A program made the translations under genes and the position numbers. A stretch of 64,000 nt of DNA, from NCBI RefSeq assembly GCF_001894945.1, contig NZ_BCXE01000012.1, positions 1 to 64,000 on the forward strand. Reading direction: 5' to 3'. Shown here one piece after another: positions 54,389-63,401 of the stretch. Numbering within the stretch: the stretch's first letter is position 1; every line of letters starts with the position of its first letter. Source of the DNA: Rhodococcus ruber NBRC 15591 (GTDB lineage Bacteria > Actinomycetota > Actinomycetes > Mycobacteriales > Mycobacteriaceae). The notes beneath the pieces were generated by a model, which was given only the letters and a program-made list of their open reading frames with translations, was not told the origin of the DNA and searched no databases.

Positions 54389-56413
54389 TCAGAACCGCCC
54401 GCCGCTGCTGCCGCCGAACCCGCCGCCCCCGAAGCCCCCACCGCCGAAGCCCCCGCCGCCGAAGCCCCCGCGGCCACCGGTCAGGACGCTGTTTATCAGG
54501 ATGCCGCCGAGCACCGCACCGGCGATGTTGCCGCCGGAGGCGCCGCCGCGGGGCGGACGCTGCTGACGGTCCCAACGCTGCACGTCGTTCTGCGCTGCGC
54601 GCAGCGCATTCGCCGCGAGGGTCCCCGCCGCCTGAGCGTGTTGCAGGGCCCGGCCCGGGTCGTGGGCGGCGAGCTGCTGCGCGGCCTGCAGATGGCGCTG
54701 CGCCTCCGACAGGCGGGTGCGGGCTTCGGCGCCGATCACGCCGCGCCGCGTCCCGATGAAGTCCGCGGCAGCGGTGACCTGGGACTGGGCGGCCGTCAGA
54801 TCCTGCTCGAGACGTTGACGGCTGCGCTGCGCCTGCTCCTGTGCCTGACGGGTGCGGGCGCGCAGCGCGTCGAGGCGGGCGTCCGCCTCCACGACTCGGG
54901 TGAAGCTGCCCAGCGGGTCGGTGTTCATCGCCGCCCGCGCGTGGTCGAGTGCCTCCTGCGCGGCCCTGCGGGCTTCGGCGAGTTCCGCGCCCCCGGCATC
55001 GGCGAGCTGTCCCGCGTCGGCGATGCCCTGTTCGGCGTCGGCCATCGCCGCCGGCAACGTCGCGATCGCCCGCCGGATGTCGTCGGCGGCGTGGTCGATC
55101 GCGTCGAGCATGGTCGCCGCGTGCCCCAGAGCGCCTTCCGCTTCCCGGATGGCGCGCACCGCGTCGCCCTGCTCGCCGACGGGGCGCGCCACCGCGGTGC
55201 GGCCCTGGTCGACGGATTTCTCGGCGAACTCGATCTCGTCCTGGGCCAGCGCCACGTTGTCGGTGATCGGGGCGAGCGCGCCGGCCGGGAACTCCGTGCG
55301 CAGGTTCGCCAGCGTCGCCTCGGCCTCGGGGAGGCGGGCCCGCAACGCGATCGCGCGCTGGGTGAGTGCGTCGAGGCGGGCGGGTGCATCGAGCAGCAGG
55401 TCGCGCATCCGGTCGAAGGCCTCGACCTGCGCGTCGAGTTCCCGGTCCGCGCGCCCGCACGACGAGATCAACTGCACGAGCATGTCGCGCTGCTGCTGAG
55501 GCGTCTCGGGGATGGCGTCGTCGAGCCGCTGCCGGATCTCGAACGCGGACGCCAGGGCCGACTGCGCCTGACGGTAGGCGTGGTCGAACGGTTGAACCGC
55601 GGCATCGCCGAATTCCCCGCGCGCCAGTTCGAGCGCCTCGTGGCTCGAACGGACCGCGTTGTCGGTCTCGACCAGGATCTTCTGGGCATGCAGTTCGAGT
55701 CCTTCGAGCGGCAGTGCACTCAGTGCGTCGGTGTCGGCCGGGTCGGTGTCCGCCGCGGCCCGGGCGCCCGCCTCGGCCCGCTTGCGCTTGGCGCGCTTGG
55801 AGTACAGGTACACCCCGCCGGCGCCGGCGGCGATGACCCCGCCCCCCACGAGCAGCGTGGTGCCCGAGCCCGAGCCCGAGCCCGAACCCGAGGCCGACAA
55901 CGCCTCGTCGAGACCCTCGGCCGCCGCCACCGCGGCCCCGGCCCAGTTCTCGTCCCGCAGCTGCGGCACGATCCGATCCGTGCTGATGGCGTCCCGCTCG
56001 GACGCGGTGACCCCGGATAACGCGTTCGGCGTCCACAGCGCGTACTCGCGGTCCTGCGTGGCCACGGCGAGCAGGGCGGTGTCGGTGCCGAAGTTGCTGG
56101 CCTGCGCGGTCTGCTCGGTCCAGTCGTCGGACGACAGTCCGGAAAATGTCGGCACGTACGCCACCCACAACTGCACCCCGTGCTCGGCGTAGAGCGCGTC
56201 CGCCGCCTGCTCGATCTGCGCCGTCTCCGCCGGACCCAGTACGCCGGCCGTGTCGGTGATCGGCTGCGGGAGCCGGAAGGGCGGCTCGGCCGTCGCCGAA
56301 CCGGGCAGCAACAACCAGGCCAGCGCCGCCAGCAGGACCGGCACCGACAGCGACAGCGAACGGTGGAGCGGACGGACCGGACGTGGCCGGACGACGACCG
56401 AATGCGGTGACAT
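54389..56413 (-). CDS. TPM-domain membrane protein with coiled coil and Gly/Phe tail
   Basis: A 674-residue protein. The signal peptide ends near GSATA. A TPM domain (about 45-190, ITDTAGVLGPAETAQIEQAADALYAEHGVQLWVAYV) lies outside the cell. A Gly-Ser linker (GSGSGSGSG) and one membrane helix (TTLLVGGGVIAAGAGGVYLYSK) lead to a long Ala/Arg/Glu-rich helical, probably coiled-coil cytoplasmic part. The end is a GGFGG repeat tail finishing SSGGRF. TPM domains are linked to photosystem repair and phosphatase-like activity. A similar gene lies beside dgt in mycobacteria; its function is unknown. Confidence 0.82.
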   Translation of the reverse strand: MSPHSVVVRPRPVRPLHRSLSLSVPVLLAALAWLLLPGSATAEPPFRLPQPITDTAGVLGPAETAQIEQAADALYAEHGVQLWVAYVPTFSGLSSDDWTEQTAQASNFGTDTALLAVATQDREYALWTPNALSGVTASERDAISTDRIVPQLRDENWAGAAVAAAEGLDEALSASGSGSGSGSGTTLLVGGGVIAAGAGGVYLYSKRAKRKRAEAGARAAADTDPADTDALSALPLEGLELHAQKILVETDNAVRSSHEALELARGEFGDAAVQPFDHAYRQAQSALASAFEIRQRLDDAIPETPQQQRDMLVQLISSCGRADRELDAQVEAFDRMRDLLLDAPARLDALTQRAIALRARLPEAEATLANLRTEFPAGALAPITDNVALAQDEIEFAEKSVDQGRTAVARPVGEQGDAVRAIREAEGALGHAATMLDAIDHAADDIRRAIATLPAAMADAEQGIADAGQLADAGGAELAEARRAAQEALDHARAAMNTDPLGSFTRVVEADARLDALRARTRQAQEQAQRSRQRLEQDLTAAQSQVTAAADFIGTRRGVIGAEARTRLSEAQRHLQAAQQLAAHDPGRALQHAQAAGTLAANALRAAQNDVQRWDRQQRPPRGGASGGNIAGAVLGGILINSVLTGGRGGFGGGGFGGGGFGGGGFGGSSGGRF
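54418..54477 (-). repeat. 15-bp Gly/Phe-coding repeat at the TPM gene 3' end
   Basis: Four tandem units (GCCGCCCCCGAAGCC-type on the plus strand) encode GGFGG pentapeptides near the C-terminus. The unit length keeps the frame if copies are gained or lost. Confidence 0.65.
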
Positions 56414-56486
56414 GCGTTCGAATCTATCGGCTCGCCTGCGTCGTCGCCCGTGGCGCGTCGCCGGGTGGACACACGCGCAACACTGG

Positions 56487-56492
56487 CAGAAT
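56487..56492 (+). promoter_or_regulatory. -10-like hexamer for leaderless DUF218 transcript
   Basis: CAGAAT lies 6 nt before the GTG at 56499. The intervening GGGGA could also serve as a weak ribosome site. Confidence 0.35.
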
Positions 56493-56498
56493 CGGGGA

Positions 56499-57188
56499 GT
56501 GAGTACCGCAGCCCGTCTACGCCCAGCACCGCCCCTCCCCGAAACCCGGCGTGGGTTCGGGACGAGCGTCGCGCGCTGGACACGCCGGCTGGTGCTCGGA
56601 GTGGTGCTCGCGGCGATCGCGGTCCTCGCCGGGACCGCGGTGCGGGTGTGGCAGGTGGCGCGCATCGACGACTGGAGCCCGGCCGACGCCATCGTCGTGC
56701 TCGGCGCCGCCCAATACTCCGGCACCCCCTCGTCGGTGTTCCAGGCCCGCCTCGACCAGGCCTTCACCCTGTACGAGAACCGGGTAGCCGAACGGATCGT
56801 CACCGTCGGCGGGAAGCAGGAGGGTGACCTGTTCACCGAGGCGGCCTCCGGCAAGAACTATCTGGTCGCCAAGGGTGTGCCGGAGTCGGCGATCACCGCG
56901 GTCGAGGAGGGCTCGGACACGCTGCTCAGTGTCGAAGCGGTCGGACGCGAGATGAGCGCGCAGGGGCTGCACTCCGCGGTGCTGGTGAGCGATCCGTGGC
57001 ATTCGCTGCGTACTCGCACCATGGCCCGCGACGCCGGTCTCGACGCGTGGACCGCGCCGACCCGCACCGGACCCGCCGTGTACACCCGGGAGTCGCAGCT
57101 GCACGGGATCGCCCGTGAGACGGGCGCGCTGATCTGGTACCAGCTCACCCACGACTCGGCGGACTTCCCCTACACGGCCGCACAGTGA
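56499..57188 (+). CDS. DUF218 (YdcF/SanA-like) membrane-anchored protein
   Basis: A 229-residue protein with one N-terminal membrane helix (about 31-50, [20 protein letters not shown]) and an outer DUF218 domain. It contains [60 protein letters not shown] and [20 protein letters not shown], all conserved in the YdcF/SanA family. E. coli members affect envelope barrier function; the biochemical role is uncertain. GTG at 56499; its end overlaps an alternative start region of dgt. Confidence 0.82.
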   Translation: MSTAARLRPAPPLPETRRGFGTSVARWTRRLVLGVVLAAIAVLAGTAVRVWQVARIDDWSPADAIVVLGAAQYSGTPSSVFQARLDQAFTLYENRVAERIVTVGGKQEGDLFTEAASGKNYLVAKGVPESAITAVEEGSDTLLSVEAVGREMSAQGLHSAVLVSDPWHSLRTRTMARDAGLDAWTAPTRTGPAVYTRESQLHGIARETGALIWYQLTHDSADFPYTAAQ

Positions 57189-57199
57189 AGGAGGACGTG

Positions 57200-58471
57200 A
57201 TGCCGGGCTACGACGAACACGACCTCGAACGGCGTGTCACCGAGGTCCCGAAGGTATCGGCGCTCGCCGGTGCCGGGCCGGCGACCGCGAGCCGTACGCC
57301 GTTCGCGCGGGACCGCGCCCGGGTCCAGCACAGCGCCGCCCTGCGGCGGCTCGCCGACAAGACCCAGGTCGTCGGCCCCCGCGACGGTGACACTCCGCGC
57401 ACCCGGCTCACCCACTCGATCGAGGTCGCCCAGATCGGCCGCAGCATCGCCGACGGGCTCGGTTGCGATCCCGACCTGGTGGACCTCGCCGGCCTCGCGC
57501 ACGACATCGGGCACCCGCCCTACGGTCACAACGGCGAGCGCGCCCTCGACGAGGTAGCCGCCGGGTGCGGCGGATTCGAGGGCAACGCGCAGAATCTGCG
57601 GATCCTCACGTGCCTCGAGCCGAAGATCGTCCATCCCGACGGCGCGAGCGCCGGTCTCAATCTCACCCGCGCGGCCCTCGACGCGACACTGAAGTATCCG
57701 TGGACCCGCCCGGCGCCCGGCGCGAAGTTCGGCGCCTACGACGACGACGCCGACGTCCTCGAGTGGGTGCGCGACGGCGCGCCGGACCGGCGCAAGTGCC
57801 TCGAAGCCCAGATCATGGACTGGTCCGACGACGTCGCCTACTCCGTCCACGACGTCGAGGACGGCGTGATCGACGGACGGATCGACCTGCGCGTGCTCAC
57901 CGACCCGGCGTCGGTGAGCACGCTCGTCGATCTCGGCATGCGCGAGTTCTCCGGTCTCGACCCGAACGAGCTGGTGGAGGCCTCGAAGCGACTGTCGCAG
58001 ATGCCGGTGGTCCAGGCCGTCGACACCTACGACGGCAGCCTCGCGTGCTCGGTGGCGCTCAAGCGGCTCACCAGCGAACTCGTCGGCCGCTTCGCGACGG
58101 CCGCGATCATCGGCACCCGCGCCGTCACCGGCGATCGCCCGGTCACCCGCTACGACGCCGATCTCGTCGTCCCGCCTGTCGTCGCGTCCGAGGTGGCCCT
58201 GCTCAAGACCATGGCCCTGCAGTTCGTGATGTCCGATGCCGCCCACCGGCAGCGCCAGGAACGGCAGCGGGAACGGATCCACCGCGTCGCCGAATGGCTC
58301 GAGCGCACGGCCCCCGTGGGCCTCGACCCGTTCTTCGTCCCCCTCTGGGACGCCGCGCCCGACGACGCCGCCCGCATGCGGGTGATCGTCGACCAGATCG
58401 CCTCGTGCACCGAGTCCCGGCTCGAGCGGATCGACCGCGACAGCCTCGCCGCGCAGGCGAGTTGGGGGTAG
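57200..58471 (+). CDS. dgt: Deoxyguanosinetriphosphate triphosphohydrolase-like protein
   Basis: A 423-residue HD-domain dNTPase that cuts dNTPs to deoxynucleoside and triphosphate. The N-terminal [25 protein letters not shown] and [17 protein letters not shown] regions precede the HD motif [39 protein letters not shown] carries the last metal-binding Asp. ATG at 57200 was chosen because AAGGAGG lies 5 bp upstream; a GTG at 57185 in frame lies within that ribosome site. It is followed by dnaG, the usual order. Confidence 0.92.
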   Translation: MPGYDEHDLERRVTEVPKVSALAGAGPATASRTPFARDRARVQHSAALRRLADKTQVVGPRDGDTPRTRLTHSIEVAQIGRSIADGLGCDPDLVDLAGLAHDIGHPPYGHNGERALDEVAAGCGGFEGNAQNLRILTCLEPKIVHPDGASAGLNLTRAALDATLKYPWTRPAPGAKFGAYDDDADVLEWVRDGAPDRRKCLEAQIMDWSDDVAYSVHDVEDGVIDGRIDLRVLTDPASVSTLVDLGMREFSGLDPNELVEASKRLSQMPVVQAVDTYDGSLACSVALKRLTSELVGRFATAAIIGTRAVTGDRPVTRYDADLVVPPVVASEVALLKTMALQFVMSDAAHRQRQERQRERIHRVAEWLERTAPVGLDPFFVPLWDAAPDDAARMRVIVDQIASCTESRLERIDRDSLAAQASWG

Positions 58472-58475
58472 CGCC

Positions 58476-58481
58476 TAGACT
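58476..58481 (+). promoter_or_regulatory. -10 hexamer for leaderless dnaG transcript
   Basis: TAGACT is followed by exactly 7 nt and then the GTG of dnaG at 58489, the clearest leaderless arrangement in the window. Confidence 0.55.
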
Positions 58482-58488
58482 CGTCGTC

Positions 58489-60411
58489 GTGGCCGGGCGA
58501 ATTTCAGACAGGGACATCGCGGCCGTCCGTGACCGCGTCCGGATCGAGGACATCGTCGGCGAGTACGTCGCCCTCAGGCGCGGCGGCGCCGATTCGATGA
58601 AGGGGCTGTGCCCCTTCCACGACGAGAAGTCCCCGTCCTTCCACGTCCGTCCCAACCACGGCCACTTCCACTGCTTCGGCTGCGGCGAGGGCGGCGACGT
58701 GTACTCGTTCCTGCAGAAGATCGAGCACATCAGTTTCGTCGAAGCCGTCGAGCAGCTCGCCGACCGGGTCGGCTACACCCTCAACTACGAGGGCGGGGGA
58801 CCGTCGGTGCAGCGCGACCGCGGCACCCGCGCACGGCTCGTCGCCGCCAACGCGGCCGCGCAGGAGTTCTACGCCGAGCAGCTGCGGACGCCCGACGCTC
58901 AGGCGGCGCGGGACTACCTGACCGAACGCAGCTTCGACGAAGCCGCGGCCGCGGCGTTCGGGTGCGGATACGCTCCCGCCGGCTGGGATGCGCTCACCAG
59001 GCACCTGCTCTCCCGCGGCTTCGAATTCGCCGAGCTCGAGGCGGCCGGTCTGTCCAAGCAGGGTCGCCGCGGACCCATCGACCGGTTCCACCGGCGGCTG
59101 CTGTGGCCGATCCGCAACCTCGCCGGCGACGTCATCGGATTCGGAGCCCGCCGCCTGTTCGACGACGACACGCTCGCGGCAAAGTACGTCAACACCCCGG
59201 AAACGTTGCTCTACAAGAAATCCCAGGTGCTGTTCGGACTCGACCTGGCCAAGCGGGAGATCGCCAAGGCACACCAGGCGGTGATCGTCGAGGGCTACAC
59301 CGACGTCATGGCAATGCACCTGTCGGGCGTGAAAACCGCAGTGGCCGCGTGCGGCACCGCGTTCGGCGACGAGCATCTGGCGATGCTGCGGCGACTGCTC
59401 ATGGACGACAGCTACTTCCGCGGTGAGATCATCTACACCTTCGACGGCGACGCCGCCGGCCGGGCTGCGGCGATGAAGGCGTTCGAGGGCGACCAGAAGA
59501 CCACGGCGAAGACATTCGTCGCGATCGCACCGCAGGGCATGGATCCGTGCGAGCTGCGGCAGGAGTCCGGCGACGGAGCGGTGCGCGACCTCGTCGCCCG
59601 GCGCACCCCGATGTTCGAGTTCGTCGTCAAGTCGATTCTCGCCGAGCACGACCTCGACACCGCCGAGGGTCGGGTGGAGGCGCTGCGCCGGACGGTTCCC
59701 GTGGTGGCCCGGATCAAGGAACGTACGCTGCGCGACAGTTACGCGGTGCAGTTGTCGCACTGGGTGGGCTGGGACGACATTCCGGCCGTCCGCCGCCGGG
59801 TGCAGGAGGAGTCCCGTCGCGTCGCGCGCGGCGGCGACGAGAAGGCACGCACCGTCGCGCCGCACCAGCGGGCGGAGGCGGGGCCCGCGGAGACGGTCCT
59901 GCGTCGGCCGCGTCCCGACGATCCGGCGCTGTGGCCGCAGCGCGACGCCCTCAAGGCGGCGCTGCAGTACCCCGGCATCGCCGGGACCGTGTTCGATTCG
60001 CTGCCCGCGGAGACGTTCACCGATCCGGCCTACGCGGCCGTCCGCGAAGCCGTGGCCGCGGTCGGCGGGACCGGCGCGGGACTCGGCGGCGCGGAATGGG
60101 TCGACGCCGTCGGCCGCGCCGCCACCGACCCCGTGGTGCACTCGCTGGTCATGGAACTCGCGGTGGACTCGCTGCCCGCGGAGGAGGACCGGATGCCCCG
60201 CTACATCGGCGGGGTCCTCGCGCGGCTGCAGGAGGTCTGGGTGGGGGAGCAGGTCGCCGAACTCAAATCCAAACTGCAGCGCATCTCCCCGGCCACCGAA
60301 TCCGACGAGTTCCACTCGCTGCTCGGGGACCTCGTCGCACTCGAGCAGTATCGGCGCAGCCTGCTCGACCAGGCCATCGGCGACACCAGCGGCGACGGCC
60401 TGGCCGGCTGA
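58489..60411 (+). CDS. dnaG: DNA primase
   Basis: DnaG (640 residues) makes RNA primers at the replication fork. The zinc domain has CPFHDEKSPSF and HCFGCG (Cys41, His44, Cys62, Cys65). The RNA polymerase/TOPRIM core shows GFGARRLFDDDTLAAKYVNTPET, VIVEGYTDVMAMHLSGV and YTFDGDAAGRAAAMKAFE. The C-terminal helicase-binding domain is present (about 480-640). The GTG at 58489 gives AGRISDRDIAAVRDRVRIEDIV, the expected N-terminus. There is no ribosome site, which fits leaderless translation. Confidence 0.95.
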   Translation: MAGRISDRDIAAVRDRVRIEDIVGEYVALRRGGADSMKGLCPFHDEKSPSFHVRPNHGHFHCFGCGEGGDVYSFLQKIEHISFVEAVEQLADRVGYTLNYEGGGPSVQRDRGTRARLVAANAAAQEFYAEQLRTPDAQAARDYLTERSFDEAAAAAFGCGYAPAGWDALTRHLLSRGFEFAELEAAGLSKQGRRGPIDRFHRRLLWPIRNLAGDVIGFGARRLFDDDTLAAKYVNTPETLLYKKSQVLFGLDLAKREIAKAHQAVIVEGYTDVMAMHLSGVKTAVAACGTAFGDEHLAMLRRLLMDDSYFRGEIIYTFDGDAAGRAAAMKAFEGDQKTTAKTFVAIAPQGMDPCELRQESGDGAVRDLVARRTPMFEFVVKSILAEHDLDTAEGRVEALRRTVPVVARIKERTLRDSYAVQLSHWVGWDDIPAVRRRVQEESRRVARGGDEKARTVAPHQRAEAGPAETVLRRPRPDDPALWPQRDALKAALQYPGIAGTVFDSLPAETFTDPAYAAVREAVAAVGGTGAGLGGAEWVDAVGRAATDPVVHSLVMELAVDSLPAEEDRMPRYIGGVLARLQEVWVGEQVAELKSKLQRISPATESDEFHSLLGDLVALEQYRRSLLDQAIGDTSGDGLAG

Positions 60412-60427
60412 CCTCACGCCACCCGCG

Positions 60428-60673
60428 TCACCGCCGCAACTGGTCGCGGGGGACGAGGATCGTGGTCTGCTCGTCGAGCGGCTTCATCGGTTCGAGCTTC
60501 GGCTCCGGGCTGAGGGAGTCGGCCAGCTTCTGCCGGCTCACCTCGATCGCCTTCTTCGTCACCGGGCTACCTGCGACCGCCTTCGCCGTCCTGCTGAGCT
60601 GTTCGTATCGGGCGCGGCCCGCCCGTGTCCCCAGGACGTAGCCCGCGGCAACCCCCACCAAAAGTCCGATCAA
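60428..60673 (-). CDS. Small YtxH-like membrane-anchored protein
   Basis: An 81-residue protein beginning with a Gly-rich hydrophobic segment (IGLLVGVAAGYVLGTRAGRARYEQL) like YtxH-type proteins, then a Lys/Pro-rich charged tail. It is a conserved small protein after dnaG in mycobacteria; function unknown. Start is TTG at 60673 with GGAGA upstream. Convergent with dnaG. Confidence 0.7.
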   Translation of the reverse strand: MIGLLVGVAAGYVLGTRAGRARYEQLSRTAKAVAGSPVTKKAIEVSRQKLADSLSPEPKLEPMKPLDEQTTILVPRDQLRR

Positions 60674-60819
60674 CGTCGTCTCCGTTCAGCCGTGTCAGCG
60701 TTTTACCCATCCTGCCCGATCCAGGTCCCCGGGCTCACAGGCAGGCGATTTGGTGCCGCGTCGGGTGGGGCGCTACAGTTCTTCACGCACCGCGGGAAAC
60801 GGCGGGGCACGCAGGACAA

Positions 60820-60892
60820 TCCCCTGTAGCTCAATTGGCAGAGCATTCGACTGTTAATCGAACGGTTGCTGGTTCGAGTCCAGCCGGGGGAG
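60820..60892 (+). tRNA. tRNA-Asn (GTT)
   Basis: A 73-nt cloverleaf: acceptor TCCCCTG pairs with CGGGGGA (one G-T pair), D-arm TAGCTCAATTGGCAGAGC, anticodon loop CTGTTAA with GTT at 60853-60855, and T-arm GCTGGTTCGAGTCCAGC. The 3' CCA is not encoded. A terminator follows at once. Confidence 0.95.
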
Positions 60893-60899
60893 CTTCCGG

Positions 60900-60937
60900 A
60901 AAACCCCTTCCACCCGATCTCGGGTGGAAGGGGTTTT
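60900..60937 (+). terminator. Rho-independent terminator after tRNA-Asn
   Basis: A perfect 17-bp stem (AAAACCCCTTCCACCCG and its inverse) with a 4-nt loop ATCT ends in a TTTT run, 7 bp after the tRNA. Confidence 0.9.
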
Positions 60938-61104
60938 CGCGTCCCGGCCGGCACGAACCGTGGCCGGTGTGACGGAAGTTACACACGCCTCCTCGTGGCC
61001 GCGGTTCGGCCTGGCCCGGCGACACGGGGTGACCCGCGACCGGGACCGGCCGTCGCGGCCGGTAGCATTCGGCACACGTCGCGTACCTTCGGATACGCGC
61101 GGAC

Positions 61105-61178
61105 GGGGCGGTAGCTCAGTCGGTTAGAGCCGTGGACTCATAATCCATTGGTCGCGGGTTCGAGCCCCGCCCGCCCCA
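61105..61178 (+). tRNA. tRNA with CAT anticodon (elongator Met or Ile2)
   Basis: A 74-nt cloverleaf: acceptor GGGGCGG pairs with CCGCCCC, D-arm TAGCTCAGTCGGTTAGAGC, anticodon loop CTCATAA with CAT at 61139-61141, T-arm GCGGGTTCGAGCCCCGC. It is not the initiator, whose anticodon stem has three G-C pairs. The variable segment TTGGTCGC resembles tRNA-Ile2 of E. coli, in which C34 becomes lysidine, so Met against Ile cannot be settled here. CCA is not encoded. Confidence 0.9.
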
Positions 61179-61196
61179 CCCTTCCCGCTCCGGCCG

Positions 61197-61937
61197 TCAC
61201 ACCCCCTGGAGCCGGATCTGCTGGAAGGCGACGGCGTGCCGCACGCCGATTCGGGTTCCGGCGGCCGCGGTGAACTCGCGCAGGAACGCCGCAGGATCGA
61301 AGTCCCGGCCCAGCCCGTCCAGGTAGGACCGGTGGGCGCGCAGTGATTCGATTCCGGCGTCGAGACTCTCGGTGACGTCGACGGCGTGCGACGGCTCGTT
61401 CGCGCCCATCAGGTACACGTGGCCGACCCCGTGCCACGGAGGCAGGTTCTCGTCGAGCAACTCGGGGAAGATCCAGCGATTGCCGGCGTCGCGGGCGCCG
61501 TCGAGTACCGCCAGGCCCACGGCGCGGTGGTCGGCCTGATTGACGATGCGCCCGCCGTCCAGTCCGTAGGTGGGCTCGTACGTGGCGGTGATCAGCACGT
61601 CCGGCCGGAACCTCCGGATCTCGCGGGCGATGGCGCGGCGCAGGTCGAGTCCGTATTCGACGACGCCGTCGCGGTATCCGAGGAATGTCACGTCCTCGAC
61701 GCCGACGACGGCGGCGGCTTCGAGCTGCTCGCGGCGTCGCAGAGGTGCCGCCTCGGCGGGGGTGCGGCCGTCGATGCCGGCCTCGCCGTCGGTGGCGACG
61801 ACGTAGGCCACCGACTTGCCCGAGCGGGTCCAGCGGGCGACGGCGCCGGCCGCGCCGTACTCGAGGTCGTCGGGATGCGCGACGACGGCCATCGCGCGGT
61901 TCCAGTTCTCGGGCAGCGTGGTCGATGTGGTGTTCAC
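61197..61937 (-). CDS. PIG-L family N-acetylglucosaminyl deacetylase (LmbE-like)
   Basis: A 246-residue zinc deacetylase. The metal motif is VVAHPDDLEYGAAGAVARW (AHPDD), with a second site at VNQADHRAVGLAVLDGARDAG. GEAGIDGRTPAEAAPLRRREQLEAAAVVGVEDVTFLGYRDG is typical of the MshB/BshB/LmbE group, which deacetylate GlcNAc-containing small molecules such as mycothiol precursors. The GTG at 61937 with AAAGGA 7 bp upstream is the best start; the frame runs further upstream without homology. The true substrate is unknown. Confidence 0.83.
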   Translation of the reverse strand: MNTTSTTLPENWNRAMAVVAHPDDLEYGAAGAVARWTRSGKSVAYVVATDGEAGIDGRTPAEAAPLRRREQLEAAAVVGVEDVTFLGYRDGVVEYGLDLRRAIAREIRRFRPDVLITATYEPTYGLDGGRIVNQADHRAVGLAVLDGARDAGNRWIFPELLDENLPPWHGVGHVYLMGANEPSHAVDVTESLDAGIESLRAHRSYLDGLGRDFDPAAFLREFTAAAGTRIGVRHAVAFQQIRLQGV

Positions 61938-62127
61938 GACGGGTCCTTTCGAGTCGGTGACCGGGTCTCCTTTCGGACGTCGCACCGCGGCGAAGGACGC
62001 ATTCGCCGAGCGCGAACGACGCGGCTGCGTCCGTTCGGCGCGACGGTCGTCAGTAGGGAGGACACACGGTGACGAGGATCCATGGTGGATTCCCGGGCCG
62101 GTGTCCCGATTTCGAGGAGAGACCGCC

Positions 62128-62592
62128 ATGTCTGCCACCCGAGTCCAGCTCGCTCTCAACGTCGAGGACATCACCGCGGCGACCGAGTTCTACACCGCGT
62201 TGTTCGGGGTGTCACCGCACAAACAGCGCCCCGGGTACGCCAACTTCGCGATCGAGGACCCGCCGCTGAAGCTGGTGCTGATCGAGAATCCCGGTGCGCG
62301 CGAACGTCTGAACCACCTGGGGATCGAGACGGACGGCCCCGACGAGGTGTCCGGAGCGCTGGCTCGGTTCCGTGCTGCCGGACTGACCGCCACGATCGCC
62401 GAGCAGGATCTGTGCTGCCATGCCGTGCAGGACAAGGTTTTCGTCGACGCGCCCGACGTGCCCAACGGATGGTGGGAGTACTACGCCGTGACCGACGACG
62501 ATCCCGCCAACCCGGACGGGCTGACGGGTTCGGCGTGTGCGGTCGCCTGCGCGAGCGAGGACAGCCCGACAGCGGGGGCCTGCTGCGGCTGA
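62128..62592 (+). CDS. ArsI/CadI-family glyoxalase-fold dioxygenase
   Basis: A 154-residue vicinal-oxygen-chelate protein. RVQLALNVEDITAATEFYTALFGVSP at the start, GYANFAIEDPPLKLVLIENPG, LNHLGIETD with a metal His, and DLCCHAVQDKVFVDAP with the vicinal Cys pair match the ArsI C-As lyase / CadI cadmium-induced group. ArsI binds trivalent organoarsenicals through that pair and an Fe(II) site. The C-terminus adds more cysteines (SACAVACAS, ACCG). No ArsR-type gene is adjacent; a sigma factor is convergent. GAGGAGA precedes the ATG. Confidence 0.82.
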   Translation: MSATRVQLALNVEDITAATEFYTALFGVSPHKQRPGYANFAIEDPPLKLVLIENPGARERLNHLGIETDGPDEVSGALARFRAAGLTATIAEQDLCCHAVQDKVFVDAPDVPNGWWEYYAVTDDDPANPDGLTGSACAVACASEDSPTAGACCG

Positions 62593-62604
62593 TCGGAACT
62601 CGCC

Positions 62605-62634
62605 CCGGTGTGCCGTCCGGCGACGGCACACCGG
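62605..62634. terminator. Bidirectional hairpin between ArsI-like and sigma-factor genes
   Basis: CCGGTGTGCCGTC and GACGGCACACCGG form a perfect 13-bp stem with a 4-nt loop (CGGC) between two convergent stop codons. Confidence 0.8.
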
Positions 62635-62662
62635 CGCGCACCGCAGGATCAGCACCCCTGGA

Positions 62663-63298
62663 TCAGCGGGGGTCGCCGGCGCAGCGGCAGTCGGTCGGGG
62701 TGGTGTAGTCCACGGGCATCCCGTGCGCATCGAGGGTCAGCGCGCAGCACCGTCCGAGCAGTTCGGCCAGCTTCCGCCGGCCCCGCTGGACCCGGGACTT
62801 CATTCCCGACAGCGACACCCCTTCGACGGCGGCGGCGCGGGCCTGCGTCAGACCTTCCAGGTCGGTCAGCTCGACGGCTCGGCGCTGCTCGGGGGAGAGC
62901 CCGTCGAGCAGCGGGCGCAGGCAGGCGGCCAGCTCCCGCTGGGCGGTCGCCGCGTCGTCCCCGTCCGGTCCGGCCGGGTCGGGCGCGTCGCCGGTGAGCG
63001 GTGCGAGCCGGTCCCGATCCCGGGCGGCCCGTCGGTAGTCGTCGATGATCGCGCTGCGGGCGATCCGGTACACCCACCGGATCAGGTGCTCGCGGTCCTC
63101 GACCCGGCCGAGGTTCCTGTGGACGCGCAGCAGGATTTCGCCGAGCACGTCGTCGGCGCGGTCCGGATCGGCGATCCGCCGCTGCACGAAGACGCGGAGC
63201 TGCGCTCCGAACTCGCGCCAGACGGCTTCGGTGGTCAGGGCGTCCGCGTCCGTCGCGGACCTGGTGGATGCCGTGGTCAGGGTGGATGCCGTGGTCAT
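62663..63298 (-). CDS. ECF RNA polymerase sigma factor, SigZ-like
   Basis: A 211-residue group 4 sigma factor. Region 2 is VWREFGAQLRVFVQRRIADPDRADDVLGEILLRVHRNLGRVEDREHLIRWVYRIARSAIIDDYRR. Region 4 is CLRPLLDGLSPEQRRAVELTDLEGLTQARAAAVEGVSLSGMKSRVQRGRRKL. A C-terminal tail LLGRCCALTLDAHGMPVDY...CRCAGDPR follows with four cysteines. The same CC...CxC tail occurs in Bacillus SigZ, so the class is SigZ-like. No anti-sigma gene is adjacent; the Cys tail may do the sensing. GGAGGA is 7 bp before the ATG. It is divergent from a methyltransferase gene. Confidence 0.85.
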   Translation of the reverse strand: MTTASTLTTASTRSATDADALTTEAVWREFGAQLRVFVQRRIADPDRADDVLGEILLRVHRNLGRVEDREHLIRWVYRIARSAIIDDYRRAARDRDRLAPLTGDAPDPAGPDGDDAATAQRELAACLRPLLDGLSPEQRRAVELTDLEGLTQARAAAVEGVSLSGMKSRVQRGRRKLAELLGRCCALTLDAHGMPVDYTTPTDCRCAGDPR

Positions 63299-63343
63299 GG
63301 TGTGGTCCTCCGGGAAGGGGCGCTGTACGGGCGGTGTCCCTCC

Positions 63344-63377
63344 ACAGACGACGGTACCGGGGAAAGGACGCAATCCC
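63344..63377 (-). promoter_or_regulatory. Predicted autoregulated promoter of the sigma-factor gene
   Basis: On the minus strand GGGATTGCGTCC, 16 bp, GTCTGT: a -35/-10-like pair identical to the one facing the methyltransferase gene. The expected leader is about 40 nt. Confidence 0.55.
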
Positions 63378-63401
63378 ACGTCGGTGCCTGCACGCTCCGC
63401 C

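Noticed and set aside
60968-60983. CRP-like site TGTGA-CGGAAG-TTACA upstream of the CAT tRNA
   Set aside because: One fixed base differs from the consensus, and a tRNA gene is an unlikely target; too weak to report as a site.
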